64,000 nt of DNA from NCBI GenBank assembly GCA_949317995.1, contig OX439038.1, positions 70,194,659 to 70,258,658 on the forward strand, given 5' to 3'. Of the stretch, positions 12,721 to 40,968 are shown in pieces. The notes beneath the pieces were generated by a model. The model was not told where the DNA came from and did no database searches. It worked only from the letters and a program-made list of their open reading frames with translations. The stretch is from Acholoe squamosa (Eukaryota; Annelida; Polychaeta; Phyllodocida; Polynoidae). Position 1 is the stretch's first letter, and every line of letters begins with the position of its first letter. The position numbers and the translations under genes are program-made.

Positions 12721-12957
12721 TACCGTAAACTCCCGCGTATAAGACGCGTCCTCTATGCCAAACAAATGCCTTGTGCGTCTTATAGGATGTACTGAAATTG
12801 GGGGTGCGTCTTATACGAGGGGTAATTTTACTATAGAAATGTACTGAATTTACAAAATTGAGCCCTAAGAGGTGCGTCTTATACGTGGAAATGCTTCTGC
12901 TGAGTTTGGGGTGCGTCCTATACGCGCAGCGCGTCTTCTACGCGGGAGAATACGGTA
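12721..12957. mobile_element. TACCGTAA...TTACGGTA MITE, subtype A
   Basis: Starts TACCGTAAACTCCCGCGTAT and ends CGCGGGAGAATACGGTA. The interior repeats TATAAGACGC/GCGTCTTATA motifs in both orientations. At 237 bp it has exactly the length of the copy at 60641-60877. It begins 20 bp beyond the ANKRD60-like stop codon, so it probably forms part of that gene's 3' UTR. Confidence 0.85.
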
Positions 12958-12976
12958 CATGACTTTGGCTAGGTTC

Positions 12977-15900
12977 TTAGGTGGAGATCTGCTGGATGAC
13001 GTGTTCCAAGGGTGTGCGACCAGCGCGTATCTGCTCCAGTATCTGTCCCTCGGTCTGCCCGAGCCACTGGTCATACGTCAACCTCCCACGGCGCTGTAAC
13101 TCCTGCTCCTGCCTCCTCACCACTGAGCGGATCAGGTGTTTGTTCGCTGCAGCCACCGTCTGGCTTGTCGTGGGAGGGGCCTGCTTTTTAGGGTTTGCGG
13201 CGGCTTTACTAGGGGCGGGAGGAGCACCCAGTGGAGCATCAACCTTCTTTGTCTCCTTATCAGCAAGCCACTGCTCATAGGATTTGTCTTGGAAGTCCTG
13301 CTGTCTTTTCCTGTAATCAAGTGGAAGATATTTGGTGTTCGTAAACCATTATACATGTATACATAGTCAGGCACAAAAATGGAAAGCAAAAAATAGGTAG
13401 TATGACATCCCCTAAAGAATATAATTTTGAAACGTCCAGGATTATCAGATAACTCTCTTTAATCGTGTTCACCTTCTTTTATTCTACCAGTTAGCTTTAG
13501 GGATTAAATATCATAACATAGATTTGATAATATTCTTTTAATAAAATCAGGGCAGTCCACACTATATTAACATACTTGTCTTCTTCAGCTAGTTTGCGGG
13601 CCGCCTCTTGCTGTTTCTCACGATCCACCTTTATCTGTTCTATTGCTTTCTTTCGTGCAAGCCACTCATCGTAGCCCTGAGGGTGCTCAGTCAGTTTACG
13701 TCCATATCTTGAACAAAGATATAATGCTGTTCATAGATTATAGATAAATCCCCTGACTCTAGGCTATTCCCACACATTACATATCGGGGGTTTGAAGCCA
13801 TATGTACAGTGGTAGCTATGCTCTATAAATGTTAAAACCAACGCATATGTTTGAGTATTCTAAGCATTTTAGAGTCCTTCTTACAACATTCTTCATAGAG
13901 ATACCATATCATGACTTCTGCAGTTGACTTATCAGACTGAGGCTGATTTAAAATATCCTGTGAACACTATCCAATACTTACTGTTTCGCTTTCTTTAGTG
14001 CCTTTTTCTTCTTTTGTCTTACTTCTGTGGAAGTCAGGGACTGCTTAGCACTCTGCTGTATACGAGGCAAACTATCTCCACTGCGTCCTGTCAGGTGGTA
14101 AAGTACAGTAGATCCGTCATGTGATAAGCAAGCAGGGATGGGAGGAAAACCATGAGAGAAATGAATGTAATGCCATGTACTGGTATATAAGAATAATGAT
14201 AGAGATTGATATACACTGATGAAATACTCTTTGTAGCGGTCTTGTGGAGCAGTCACATGATACTTGCTTTAACACTTTATGACTTGGGCTTCTCTAAATT
14301 TAATCTAAAATTTATTATAAAAGTCACTCAAACACATCAAGTTGATTTCATACCTTTTCCTCGCCGACTGTCATCTGAGCTACTATCATCCTCATCATCC
14401 TCATCAGAGCTAGCTATGGTCGATTTAGAATCCAAGTCGTCATCATCAGTCTTAGAGCTCTTGGCTGAACCACCTCCTCTCCGGGGTGCATTGAAGCCGG
14501 TACCCTGGAACTCGCCCGGTGGTAGGATCTGGGTGTAGTAGATCTGTGCATGATTACCCTTCAGCCAAACAGGGTTAATTGAGTCATTGAACTGGTGGGC
14601 AAATAGTTCCCGAATCTCCTGGGGCTTCATGTGCTTAGCTCGCTGCTGCCAGCGGAAGAGGAAGAGATGGCGCTCACAGTCCTTGTGGTCAAATCGGCAT
14701 GCCGCTGCCAGTGCATTTTCTCCACCCTTATCGACCGCATCAATGTCCCCACCATTCTCCAGCAGCAGGTCCACCATGTGGCCATGGCCCTGGGCAGCAG
14801 CGACATGTAGGGGGGTGTGCCCCAGGGAGGTACGACCATTCACATTGGCACCTGAAAGTAACATCAAATTTAAGGATGATATTTTTATAAGCATCTTTTG
14901 ATCTAGCACTTCCAGAATGTGGAGCAAGGTATTTAATGCATTACCTACAGAACTGATATAATTTTAATCCTACATGATAGACTTTTTCTTTATATGGAGT
15001 TATTTTAATAGGAGTATCACATTTTACCTGCATCGAGTAGCTTCTTGCAGAGTCTCATGTGCCCGCGGTGTGCTGCTATGTAAAGGGCGATGAAAGCACG
15101 GTCTGCAATCCATTCCCTCTTCATTTGAGGCATCATGTACTCAGAAGTTGGGGTACGGTAGTCAGTATCTGCCGTCACTCCTAGTTTGAATACCTGTAAA
15201 ATTTATCATAATTTCTTTTCATCGTGATAGAAGAGAAAAAATTGTGTAGAGTGTATCAACAGATTATTTGCATGTTTATATAATGTGCTCTCGAGAAAAT
15301 ATCCGCCACTCAGAAAATTGAACTTTGACGAAATTTCTTCAAATCATACAAATGATAATGTACCCATTCAATGTCGTTAGTTGCCACAGCCTCCACCAAG
15401 GTACTCCACATGTTCCAAACCGTCATATTCAGGACACCTCCAGGGACGATGTCACTAGATCTTACATCAGCACTATCAATTAAATCACCTAAAAGATAAA
15501 AGAAATTATCTCAAGTTGAATACGAGAGCCCCATAGGCTTAACCAAGAAACTCTGTATCACACCCCACAGTGTGATAACCCTTCCCCGTATCACACTCCC
15601 TGGGAAAACATCCAAAACGGTCAAATAACTGATGATAAAATCATTTCTAATGCCAAATAAATCAAATTTTGAACATATCTGACTAAATTAACTTGAGATA
15701 AATACAAAGGAGCACTTGAATTGGTCAGCACTGAGGGTTATCACACTTGGCTTCGCCTCGTGTGATAACCCTCAGTGCTGACCAATTCTCGTGCACCTTT
15801 GTCTATATATTTTTTGTCAAATAACCGTAATGACACTTAATAACTTGTCAGTTGTAATTACTAGTTCACAGGGTCCGATTCACCAATCTGGTAAATTCTG

Positions 15901-16208
15901 GCTGAGTCAAACAATAAAACAATAAAATGTGATACCTCTGACAGTGACAGGGCTCTGAAGGGGAATATGGGTCAATTTGACACCTTACCTTCATCTAGAT
16001 AGTATAGACGCTGCATGTTAACTGGAATGCCAGTAGCATACTCTGCAAGACTCTTCAGTTCAGAAATCTTCATGTCATTGTGAATCTTCTTCAATGGGAA
16101 TACTTCCTTGGATGAGAGTATTTTTATCTGAATACTGAAGTAACGGTCCTTCATGGCTGCAGTGTTCAGCCTTGCTGGCCGGCTGTTCCCTTTACTCCTT
16201 TCAGACAT
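12977..16208 (-). CDS. ANKRD60: ANKRD60-like ubiquitin-fold and ankyrin-repeat protein
   Basis: Seven exons on the minus strand: 16208-15989, 15488-15364, 15193-15028, 14851-14354, 14087-13982, 13707-13576 and 13310-12977. Borders are GT-AG, total 1581 nt, 526 aa. Residues about 20-110 form a ubiquitin-like fold (TGIPVNMQRLYYLDEG, then DIVPGGVLNMTVWNMW), matching human ANKRD60 (IPFNLQRLQYLDQG) as I recall it. Ankyrin repeats span about 149-240, with HTPLHVAAAQGH at 182-193 and the family ending HKDCERHLFLFRW. An acidic Ser/Asp stretch (about 304-332) and a Lys-rich stretch follow. The C-terminus, longer than in the human protein, carries three Y-D/E-E/Q-W-L motifs at 384-388, 427-431 and 495-499. 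Function is unknown in detail; ankyrin repeats suggest a protein-binding role. ANKUB1 is the main alternative name. It converges with NAPG and diverges from NDUFV2. Confidence 0.85.
15705..15801. mobile_element. foldback element, copy 2
   Basis: GAATTGGTCAGCACTGAGGG through TTATCACAC pairs perfectly with its inverse at 15758-15787, and the arms continue imperfectly outward (CAAAGGAGCAC against GTGCACCTTTG). The loop is TTGGCTTCGCCTC, which in reverse complement reads GAGGCGAAGCCAA. It lies in intron 1 of the ANKRD60-like gene. A partial GTGTGATAACCC repeat lies upstream near 15576. Confidence 0.8.
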
Positions 16209-16746
16209 TTTATTTTGTTTTTCAGATAATCCTACAAACGAAGAGTGAAAATAAAAAGTATTACAGAGGTCGAAACTAATTTTTCTGTGATAGGCCACCA
16301 TTTTGACAAATTTATAAGTCCTCACCTTTCTTTGTGAGTCTAAAATACACTATACTAGTCTATACTAATTTTAGCTAGCGCATAGGTAGCTGTAGTATCG
16401 CCCAAATCAATACATTTGACAGTTGAAATCCATAAGCAACCCCCCCCCCCCACTGGGAAGCCAAGAAGGAATTTGGATTTTGTTGACGATCCTTCTTTGT
16501 CCCAGAAAAAAAGGGTGACGCCCCCCCTTTACTTACGGTACCTTAAACCCTAATGTGACACAAGATGTGCACCGCTTAAAACTAAGCCTTAAGCAGAAAA
16601 CAAACATAGCATGTCGCGTGCACGCAGAGGGCAGTAACCATGCCAACGTACGTGTCAGAAAATCCCTACCAGGCATTATCTGATGCATGCACGTGTGGGT
16701 CCAAGCGTCAGGAAACGCGCTTTGTTTGTTTTCCGCTTTAGACTAA

Positions 16747-17828
16747 GGGAGTGATCATTTATTAACAAAGCGGGGTGAGGTGTGTGTGTGTGGCTGGTGT
16801 GTTTGCGAGCAGACGCCCAAGAAAAATTTGACGATCCCCCTTTTTTAACCCCCCCCCCATAGCCTAGGAACCGAAAATTGTGTGCGAATGTGCCTTTTTG
16901 TAGGTATGTCACTAAAAATTGAAAAGCTGTCTGATCGCTTAGCTTTTAGCACAGCCTTTAGAGGCACATGTTAGTAATAATATGCTTTTGGAATTTTTCA
17001 TTTAAAGTGAAAATTGATGAAGTTATGGTGGTTTTCATGATCGGAAGTGGGCATTTTTTTTGGCATCATTTTAAACTGTACAAAGAAGGTACAAGTGTGA
17101 CCTTTCCATGATTTTAGTCTGATTTTCAAACTTGCTGTATCATGGAAAAGCTTACATCCCCTGAAAGCCTGGAACTTTGCCATCACAATGCAGTTCATCC
17201 CAGGTCATTCTGACCAAAAGAAGTGGAAATATCAATTTTTAAAGATAAAAAGTTAGTAAAATCCGTTAATTTGGGCAGAAATTATTAATTATAAATTTCT
17301 GCTGATCCTAGAAAACTATGTGCTCAACGATAGATTTTCTTCATATTTGGCAGAGATGATGCTAAGACCATATACTACCTCTTCTATATGTTTTTGAATG
17401 ACTTCCTATATTCCTTCATGTATTTGATCAGGGGGTATTGATTACATTGACCTAATTAAGGTGACAATTAATTAACTAATTAGATTGTGAAATAAATCAA
17501 ACACTGAATTGAAGGAAAATTTCTGTACCTGGGGTACAAATTCTCAGGCAGTTAAACCCTCCAATATTTCCCATGGTTATAAGCTGATCACTGAGACCTG
17601 TCCCTGCACAAACCTTCCAAGCCTGGCACAGTTTTCCATGACGCAGTCCAGGCTCATATCAGCCCCAATGCTGACATACCTACTTTTTGACCTACAGTAA
17701 CATGCAGGGTGTTTTTTTTTTTTTTTTTTTTTTTTTCCCTGAAAACAGGTGAAATTATTTTGACTCCCCAACCAGAGATGTAAAAAAATGCTGACCCCCC
17801 CCTCTGTTGTTAAAAAATGATCACTCCC
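16747..17828. mobile_element. GGGAGTG-ended element, TAA target duplication
   Basis: Left end GGGAGTGATCATTTATTAAC and right end GTTAAAAAATGATCACTCCC are inverted, with TAA at 16744-16746 and 17829-17831. 1082 bp. Without a transposase frame it is non-autonomous or carries inserted sequence. Same family as the elements at 3889, 45528 and 47797. Confidence 0.7.
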
Positions 17829-18097
17829 TAAAGTGAAGTACATTTCTACCCAGTCTAAAATCTTGTTCAGTCCAACTGACAGTGATACTGACAGTTTTCA
17901 AGCCTCAACTCAAGATTCTGGGCCATTAGTTTAATTTAGTCACACTATACTGGCGAGCCCACTAATTCATAAGTAAGAGGCGCCTAGTTTATTCAACGTC
18001 AAACACATTTGGTACACTAATCACACATAAATACCTACTGGCAGTTAAAACAAGAAATATCACTGTCAGGTCATCGTCATTTGTTTACATCATGGAG

Positions 18098-18110
18098 GCC
18101 GCCATCTTGT
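18098..18110 (-). promoter_or_regulatory. YY1-like site
   Basis: GCCGCCATCTTG matches the YY1 consensus (AAGATGGCGGC on the minus strand), a motif common near start sites of housekeeping genes. It lies in the divergent interval about 640 bp before the NDUFV2 start codon. Binding is inferred from sequence only. Confidence 0.45.
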
Positions 18111-18746
18111 GTCTAGCAACCTAGCTGGTATTTAACGACTTAGACACCGAACGATGGGTACAAGCAATGCCCATTCAGCAGAGAATCTTGGGATTTTTCT
18201 TAATATTCGTTAATTAAGGGTAATAAAATAAAGTATCTACATAAAAAATCTTGGTGTTAATGATGTAGTAAACCACATACTCAATTTAGATCGCTTTTCA
18301 TGAAATAGAATAAAAATCCACACCGAGCAAATTCACTCCTGACTGCTTCCGGTTTTGGGGGTCGCCACGAGGTCAGTCCAGCTTCCGGTGAGGCTTCCTG
18401 TTTACTTCTATATGTAAGGTCAGAGGGTGAACCTGCGTTTGCTGGTTCCCCCAATTTTCTACCTGTGCATGGGCACCCCAGGTGGACAAAGGAGACTGGG
18501 GACAAGAGCTGGTTACTGAGGTACCCCTCTTTGATCCTAGGCCCTTCACGGGTGGCAAAGGAGACTGGGGACTAGAGCCTTCACTCCCTCTTACTACTAC
18601 TATGCCTAGGATTGCCTCTGCTTGGCGACAGTCTCTCACACTCTTCAATCCTTGGTGAAACCGTGGGGGTCGCAGCTCAAGGGTGTTATTTTGCAGTATT
18701 TATTCGAATTTTTCTCTTGTTTGGCATCGTATGAGACAATACCAAG

Positions 18747-35465
<16,719 letters not shown>

Positions 35466-36153
35466 ACTAGATTCTCAGATTGCAGATGTGTGTAGATATC
35501 TTAATAAAATTAAATGTACATTGTAACTATCCTGAATGAATGGTCAATATTAAAAATGTGAATAATAACGATCAGTGTTTCTTGTGATTTGATTAAAAAA
35601 CATTTATTCAAACAATCCTTTGGCACATACAAGCACTCATTTACAGTTGTTCATTATATGGAGACGTTAATATTTCAAGTCGTTCTGGCCACGTCTTTCA
35701 GTGTAATGGAGGTTATAATTTCTATGTGAACAAAATGGTGAGATTCAGCCTAACCACATATTAAACAATCTTTGCAAGCAAAGTTACATTACATTTCATT
35801 TGATGAGCACATTTTAAATGACGGGTAGAGCACCTCAACTACCGTAATCTCCCGCGTAGAAGACGCGCTGTGCGTCTAAGACGCACCCCAAACTTAGCAC
35901 ATGCATTTTCGCGTATAAGACGCACATTTTAATGCTGAAATTTGTAAGATTAGTACATTTCTATACAAAAATTACCCCTCGTATAAGACGCACCCCCAAC
36001 TTGAGAGAAAGGTAAAATCGTTAAGGCTAGGGCACAGCCCTAAGATACCTATGGTCAACTGTGTTCTATGTGCTATGCTAAACTATGCTATAACTAAATG
36101 CTGACAAATAGTGAGTAATTACTGACATTATTGACTAATTGCTGAGAAATGTT

Positions 36154-37456
36154 GCATCAATGCATCATGCCATTCATAAAGGGTTAACTGTGTATCAATG
36201 CATCATGCCACCCATAAAGGGTTAAAGTGCATCAATGCATCATGCCATTCATAAAGGGTTAAAGTGCATCAATGCATCATGTTATCCATGAAGGGTTAAA
36301 TGTGCATCAATGCTTTGTAACATCCATAAAGGGTTAGCTGTGCATCAATGCATCATGCTATCCATAAAGGGTTAACTGTGCATCAATGCTACATGCCATT
36401 CATAAAGGCTTAAAGTGAATCAATGCATCATGCCATTTATAAAGGGTTAAATTTGCATCAATGCATCATGCTATCCATAAAGGGTTAACTGTGCATCAAT
36501 GCATCATGCTATCCATAAAGGGTTAAATGTGCATCAATGCATCATGCCATTCATAAAGGGTTAAACGTGCATCAACGCATCATGCCATTCATAAAGGGTT
36601 AACTGTGTATCAATGCATCATGCCATTCATAAAGGGTTAAATGTGCATCAATGCATCATGCTATCCATAAAGGGTTAACTGTGCATCAATGCATCATGTT
36701 ATCCATAAAGGGTTAATTATGCATCAATGCATCATGACATTCATAAAGGGTTAAATGTGCGTTAATGCATCATGCCATTCATAAAGGGTTAAATGTGCAT
36801 CAATGCATCATGCCATTCATAAAGGGTTAAATGTGCATTAATGCATCATGCCATTTATTAAGGGTTAAATGTGCATCAATGCATCATGCTATCCATAAAG
36901 GGTTAACTGTGCATCAATGCATCATGTTATCCATAAAGGGTTAACTGTACATCAATGCATCATGCTATCCATAAAGGGTTAACTGTGCATTAATGCTACA
37001 GTGAGTGAGTAATAGATGTTTAACGCCATTTCGACAGCTAAGGTCATATTCATGGCGAGAACTACATTACACAATTTCACAGGGGAATGTGTCAGTGCCC
37101 GCGCATATGTGCACCACACACATCCCGAGGGGATAGGAAAGAGAAGAAATAGACCCTTTTAAGTGGGCTAGGGAGGCCCGCATTAATGCTACATGCCATT
37201 CATAAAGGCTTAAAGTGAATCAATGCATCATGCCTTTCATAAAGGCTAAAGTGAATCAATGCATCATGCCATTCATAAAGGGTTTAATGTGCATCAATGC
37301 ATCATGCTATCCATAAAGGCTTAAAGTGAATCAATGCATCATGCCATTCATAAAGGGTTAAATGTGCATCAATGCATCATGCCATTCATAAAGGGTTAAC
37401 TGTGTATCAATGCATCATGCCATCCATAAAGGGTTAAAGTGCATCAATGCATCATA
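36154..37456. repeat. 38-bp satellite array, interrupted once
   Basis: Roughly 29 units marked by GCATCAATGCATCATGCCAT followed by TCATAAAGGGTTAAATGT. Variants alternate CCATTCAT with CTATCCAT, and TTAAATGT with TTAACTGT, suggesting higher-order mixing. It is interrupted at 37001-37179 by a SINE-like insertion. Confidence 0.92.
37001..37179 (+). mobile_element. SINE-like insertion in the 38-bp satellite
   Basis: 179 bp beginning GTGAGTGAGTAATAGATGTT and TAACGCCATTTCGACAGC, ending GGATAGGAAAGAGAAGAAAT ... GTGGGCTAGGGAGGCCC. Flanked by the 14-mer GCATTAATGCTACA at 36987-37000 and 37180-37193. A short inverted copy is at 63016-63071, and the 3' part recurs inverted at about 58345-58385. TTTAACGCC-type dispersed repeats are common in marine invertebrate genomes. 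Confidence 0.75.
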
Positions 37457-37880
37457 AGGAAGTATGTGCGGCCCCTGGACAGCCTGCTAATCCTGTAAGG
37501 ATCACAGGGTGAATCAATGCATCATAAACCCTATGCACTGCCCTATGTATACCCCTATAGAAACAGACACCAGTGCATTAAAGGGTTAAAATTGGTTTTC
37601 ACGGCTATATCCAGGGTGAGTAGATTGGCTATGGGACTGCATATAACATTCTTTTTTCTTTATTAACTGGCCCCTCTATAATCCTATCATTACAAAAGTG
37701 GTGTATGTGCCCATAGCAAAGGCTGTGGTGGTGGCAAGACTACAGTAGAACGTCTACTTTACACCAGGGAACTTGGTATATTCCAATATCCTATGGGCAT
37801 CCTATGCCCATAGGATAATAAGACTCCCCAGCATTTTGTTTGGCGTAGAGGACGCGTCTTATATGCGGGAGTTTACGGTA

Positions 37881-38706
37881 CATGCAATGGGAGATATGGA
37901 GCGACCCAAGACTCCAATGAATTTCAGGGGCAATGACTTATACCTAGATACTGGGCGTTTCCTGCGACATGTGAAGTGGCAAAGGATAATCTAATGTTTT
38001 ACTATCAACTTCCAATACAATTCAATTCATTTTTTTCTTCGAATTCACCTCACGATTGAGCAAAAGGTCCCGCTCTTTAAATTCAGAAAACAGTTTTACC
38101 AAGTTGGTAATAAAAATAGCACCAAGTGACAGCAGAAAGCACATGGGAGAACAATATCACACATTGTTGACGTATCGGATAAAATGCTTCCTGCCAGGTT
38201 CCCTCTTCATGGTCGATGTGTAATTATCTCGGCAAAGCATTAACTTGGTCAGCCTTGAAGAGATTATGACACCAAAACAAAAGTTTGGGGCATCTGTCAT
38301 TAAGATTGAGTACACACGAAAATAAATATAACACTATCAAAATGCATATCAAGTTTTCTCTAGTTTAACAAAGAGCATGCCAAATAAATAATTACAGAAG
38401 AAATACATTATTAATTAGTGTTCCATAAAAAGTCACCACCACAGTGACAGTTCACAGGAACATTAACGTTTAAAGAACCTCATGACGCCTAAAGCTTTAC
38501 TCATGAAACACCAATGCAGTTCTGGTGACTTAACCAGCCAGTGAGGTTCCGACCTCTCATAGGTGAAGCAACCCCATAGGGTCTACACAAGACAACAGGG
38601 CAAAATATGTTGAGGCAGTCTATACGACCCTTAAGGAATTTTACATGCTAACCAAAATAACTATCAAACCTACATAACACTCAGCCCTTAACGACGTGAC
38701 AGTTAC
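37881..38706. other. sequence beyond the last recognised SMYD4-like exon
   Basis: No exon matching the expected SMYD4 C-terminal helices was found on the minus strand. It may be an intron or 3' UTR. Confidence 0.4.
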
Positions 38707-40968
38707 CTAAGATGCTGTAGCACTGTTTGACAGCCTCCTGGCAGTTATTATACTCTCTATATGGCAGTACCAGAACCCTGTCCATCACTTCTATGTGACT
38801 TAACAGGGCTGGCAAAGCCTCCCTCACTTCCCCCTTAAGGAGTTTCTCAAAGGCCTGCTGATAGGCCTTGGAGGATGTCTCCATGTCTAGTTTGTTCTTC
38901 GCTACTGTCTGCATGTCGGAGCAGCTGGGGCACGGAGCTGGGTCTGGTGAAGTCCTTGGTAGCGGCTTTAGGCACGCGGTAGACTTGAAGATGGGTGCCT
39001 GATGTTCTATGTGAGGATAAAGTGGCCAGTTTTGTGTGCAGGCAATACACGCACACTTGAAGTAGTACTGCGGGCCAAGTTTCTGATGACGCTCTGCACG
39101 ACTCTGCATGGCATATACAGCACCATAGTTGTCAGATACCTGCAAATAGAGGAATGAATTATAACTATGGAGGTAAAGGATGTTGATTGCACATATTGTA
39201 ATATCATCATGTTTCTCTTCGTGTTTATTCAGTATCAGGTGGATATCATTATATTAATGATAAAATACTTATTTTTTGGTATTTCTCCCAAGAACCATTA
39301 TATAAATGAGTACCAGCTCAAACCTGTGGGATAATCAAAAATAAATTGCCTATGGCTAGTCTGTTCATTTCAGACATACATGAAATCACACAGTAAAATA
39401 TGTACCTCCTCTCCCTTCTTGATGGTTTTGATTGCTCGTACGACACAGTGTCCACCATAGAAGTTCCTATTCACAGTAGGATCACACGAATGGTTGAAGA
39501 GACTGAGTGTGGCATAAATCCCAGCACCGATCTCCAGTGGCAAGGAGGAGGCGACCGAGCTCTTCTGAAGCTCTAATTCAGCTATCTCATGAGCATTGCA
39601 TGGAAGTAATTGTAGATGGCTGAGGATAAGTCCCCCAATGTACGTCATGGCATCAGAGATTACGTCATCTTCCTTTAGGTTAGCGAAGAATCCTGACCGC
39701 TTCAGGCACTTAGTTAGGAAGACGGCCATGGCTGAGCGGCGGAAAAGGTCATGAACTGGCCGGTCCATGTCGTGAGTGACAAGATGGATGATAGTATTGT
39801 AGTCATCAGCGATATACTGACCATCAGCGTTACAACCTCCCAGCTCCTTATTTTTTACCACTTCTTCACTTGGGTTGGATTTATGATACTTCAGCAGGAA
39901 GTCTAAGCCTGAAACTGTGACCGTCCTCAGAGCTAAATGACCAAATTTGCCTACGCCTGATCGATGAATGATGTCCAGGACCTCGCACTCATGTTTATGG
40001 TAGGCCTCCCAGGAAAGGTCCCTACAAGCTGTGCTGCAATATCGGGCAATAGGGCATAGATGACAGACTATTGGAGCAATACATCGTTTAAAGCAGTGGT
40101 GACAATGGTTGCTATACTGGTCAGGCAGAAGTACCGATGCATACGGCTTCTCAACTAATATAACCTCCCCTGGTTTAATGTCTCGGTCTGCGAGAAGAAA
40201 GCGGCCTTGGTTTTGAGTATAGGCCACCTTGCACACAGAAGTCAAGCTAGGGTAGGTCATATTAGCGCTCTCTGATACTTCTGGTAGCTTCTTAATGTCA
40301 TTCTTCTCACCCACTTCATCATTTTTCAAGCACTCCCTTCCTATACATTCATCAATATTCTTCTGAATATCCTTTAGAAATGTGCTTTTTTTCTTGTTGT
40401 CGAGCTTCGCTTTACCTAGAAGTATCTTAGCTGCTTCAAATGCCACCTTTGCAGCATTTTCTGATTTCAAAGCCTGGTGACATTTCCCCTTGCGGTCATA
40501 GAGTTTGTATTGAAGCTCTTCGCTATAGCCAGCTTGTATAGCTTTATCAATGTCCCTCACACAATCATGGTACTCCTTCAGGTAGAAGAGTGCTGCTGAT
40601 CGATTAGAGTAGCCCAGTGCTAGATTGTTCTTTCCGCTTGTGTCATTACAGTAATCAGGCGAATAAGCCACACTGTCATTATAAAAGGACAGGGCTTCCT
40701 CATATTGGCCATTCTTGAAGAATTTATTCCCTTCATTTCTCAGATGTTGAGCTGTTGGTGATGATTTTACCACTTTTGCTATAGCATCCAGTTGAAAAAC
40801 TTTATCTATATCATCTAGTTTTTGGACATATTGCACTCTTTCAAGATCTGTCGTCAGACGCACAAATTCTCCAGAGAGGGCTTTCAGTTTTCCACTTTTC
40901 TGTAAGCTAGCAGACAGCAGCTCGAAGTCATTGTAGAACAATTCCTCTTCTTTAGACAACTCCTCCAT
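38707..40968 (-). CDS. SMYD4: SMYD4-like SET and MYND domain protein, 3' end unresolved
   Basis: Two coding exons on the minus strand, 40968-39406 (521 codons) and 39139-38707 (144 codons plus one base). TPR helices lie at about 73-185 (HLRNEGNKFFKNGQYEEAL, YSNRSAALFYLKEY). The MYND zinc finger has C289/C292, C302/C305, C311/C315, H324 and C328. The split SET domain starts before MYND (GRFLLADRDIKPGEVILVE) and ends with FNHSCDPTVNRNFYGG (Asn492-His-Ser-Cys). After the intron come VSDNYG and a post-SET C-x-C-x2-C (KCACIACTQNW). SMYD4-class proteins are putative lysine methyltransferases that also bind partners through TPRs; the substrate is unknown here. Reading on past 38707 hits a stop at 38681, or a GT donor (GGTAACTG) leads to an unfound exon. 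The start ATG lies 3 bases after an acceptor-like TTTCAG, so an upstream exon is likely. Confidence 0.85.

Larger units (their letters stand above)
16209..18746. other. divergent promoter interval ANKRD60-like / NDUFV2
   Basis: About 2.5 kb separates the two start codons. It contains the 1.08-kb element at 16747-17828, a T-run at 17710-17737, and a motif matching the YY1 site near 18100. I see no further exon. No TATA box is obvious next to either start codon. Confidence 0.55.
35840..37880. mobile_element. TACCGTAATC MITE, subtype A, carrying a 38-bp satellite
   Basis: The left 160 bp are nearly the same as the first part of the compact copy at 60641-60877 (GCACATGCATTTTCGCGTAT, TTTGTAAGATTAGTACATTT). 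The right end at 37824-37880 (CAGCATTTTGTTTGGCGTAG ... GGGAGTTTACGGTA) matches that copy's right end. Between them lies about 1.8 kb, mostly a satellite. It sits between the NDUFV2 poly(A) signal and the 3' end of the SMYD4-like gene. Confidence 0.75.

Noticed and set aside
36154-37456. CRISPR-like array
   Set aside because: Regular direct repeats, but no spacers, a eukaryotic setting, and a continuous 38-bp unit: it is a satellite.
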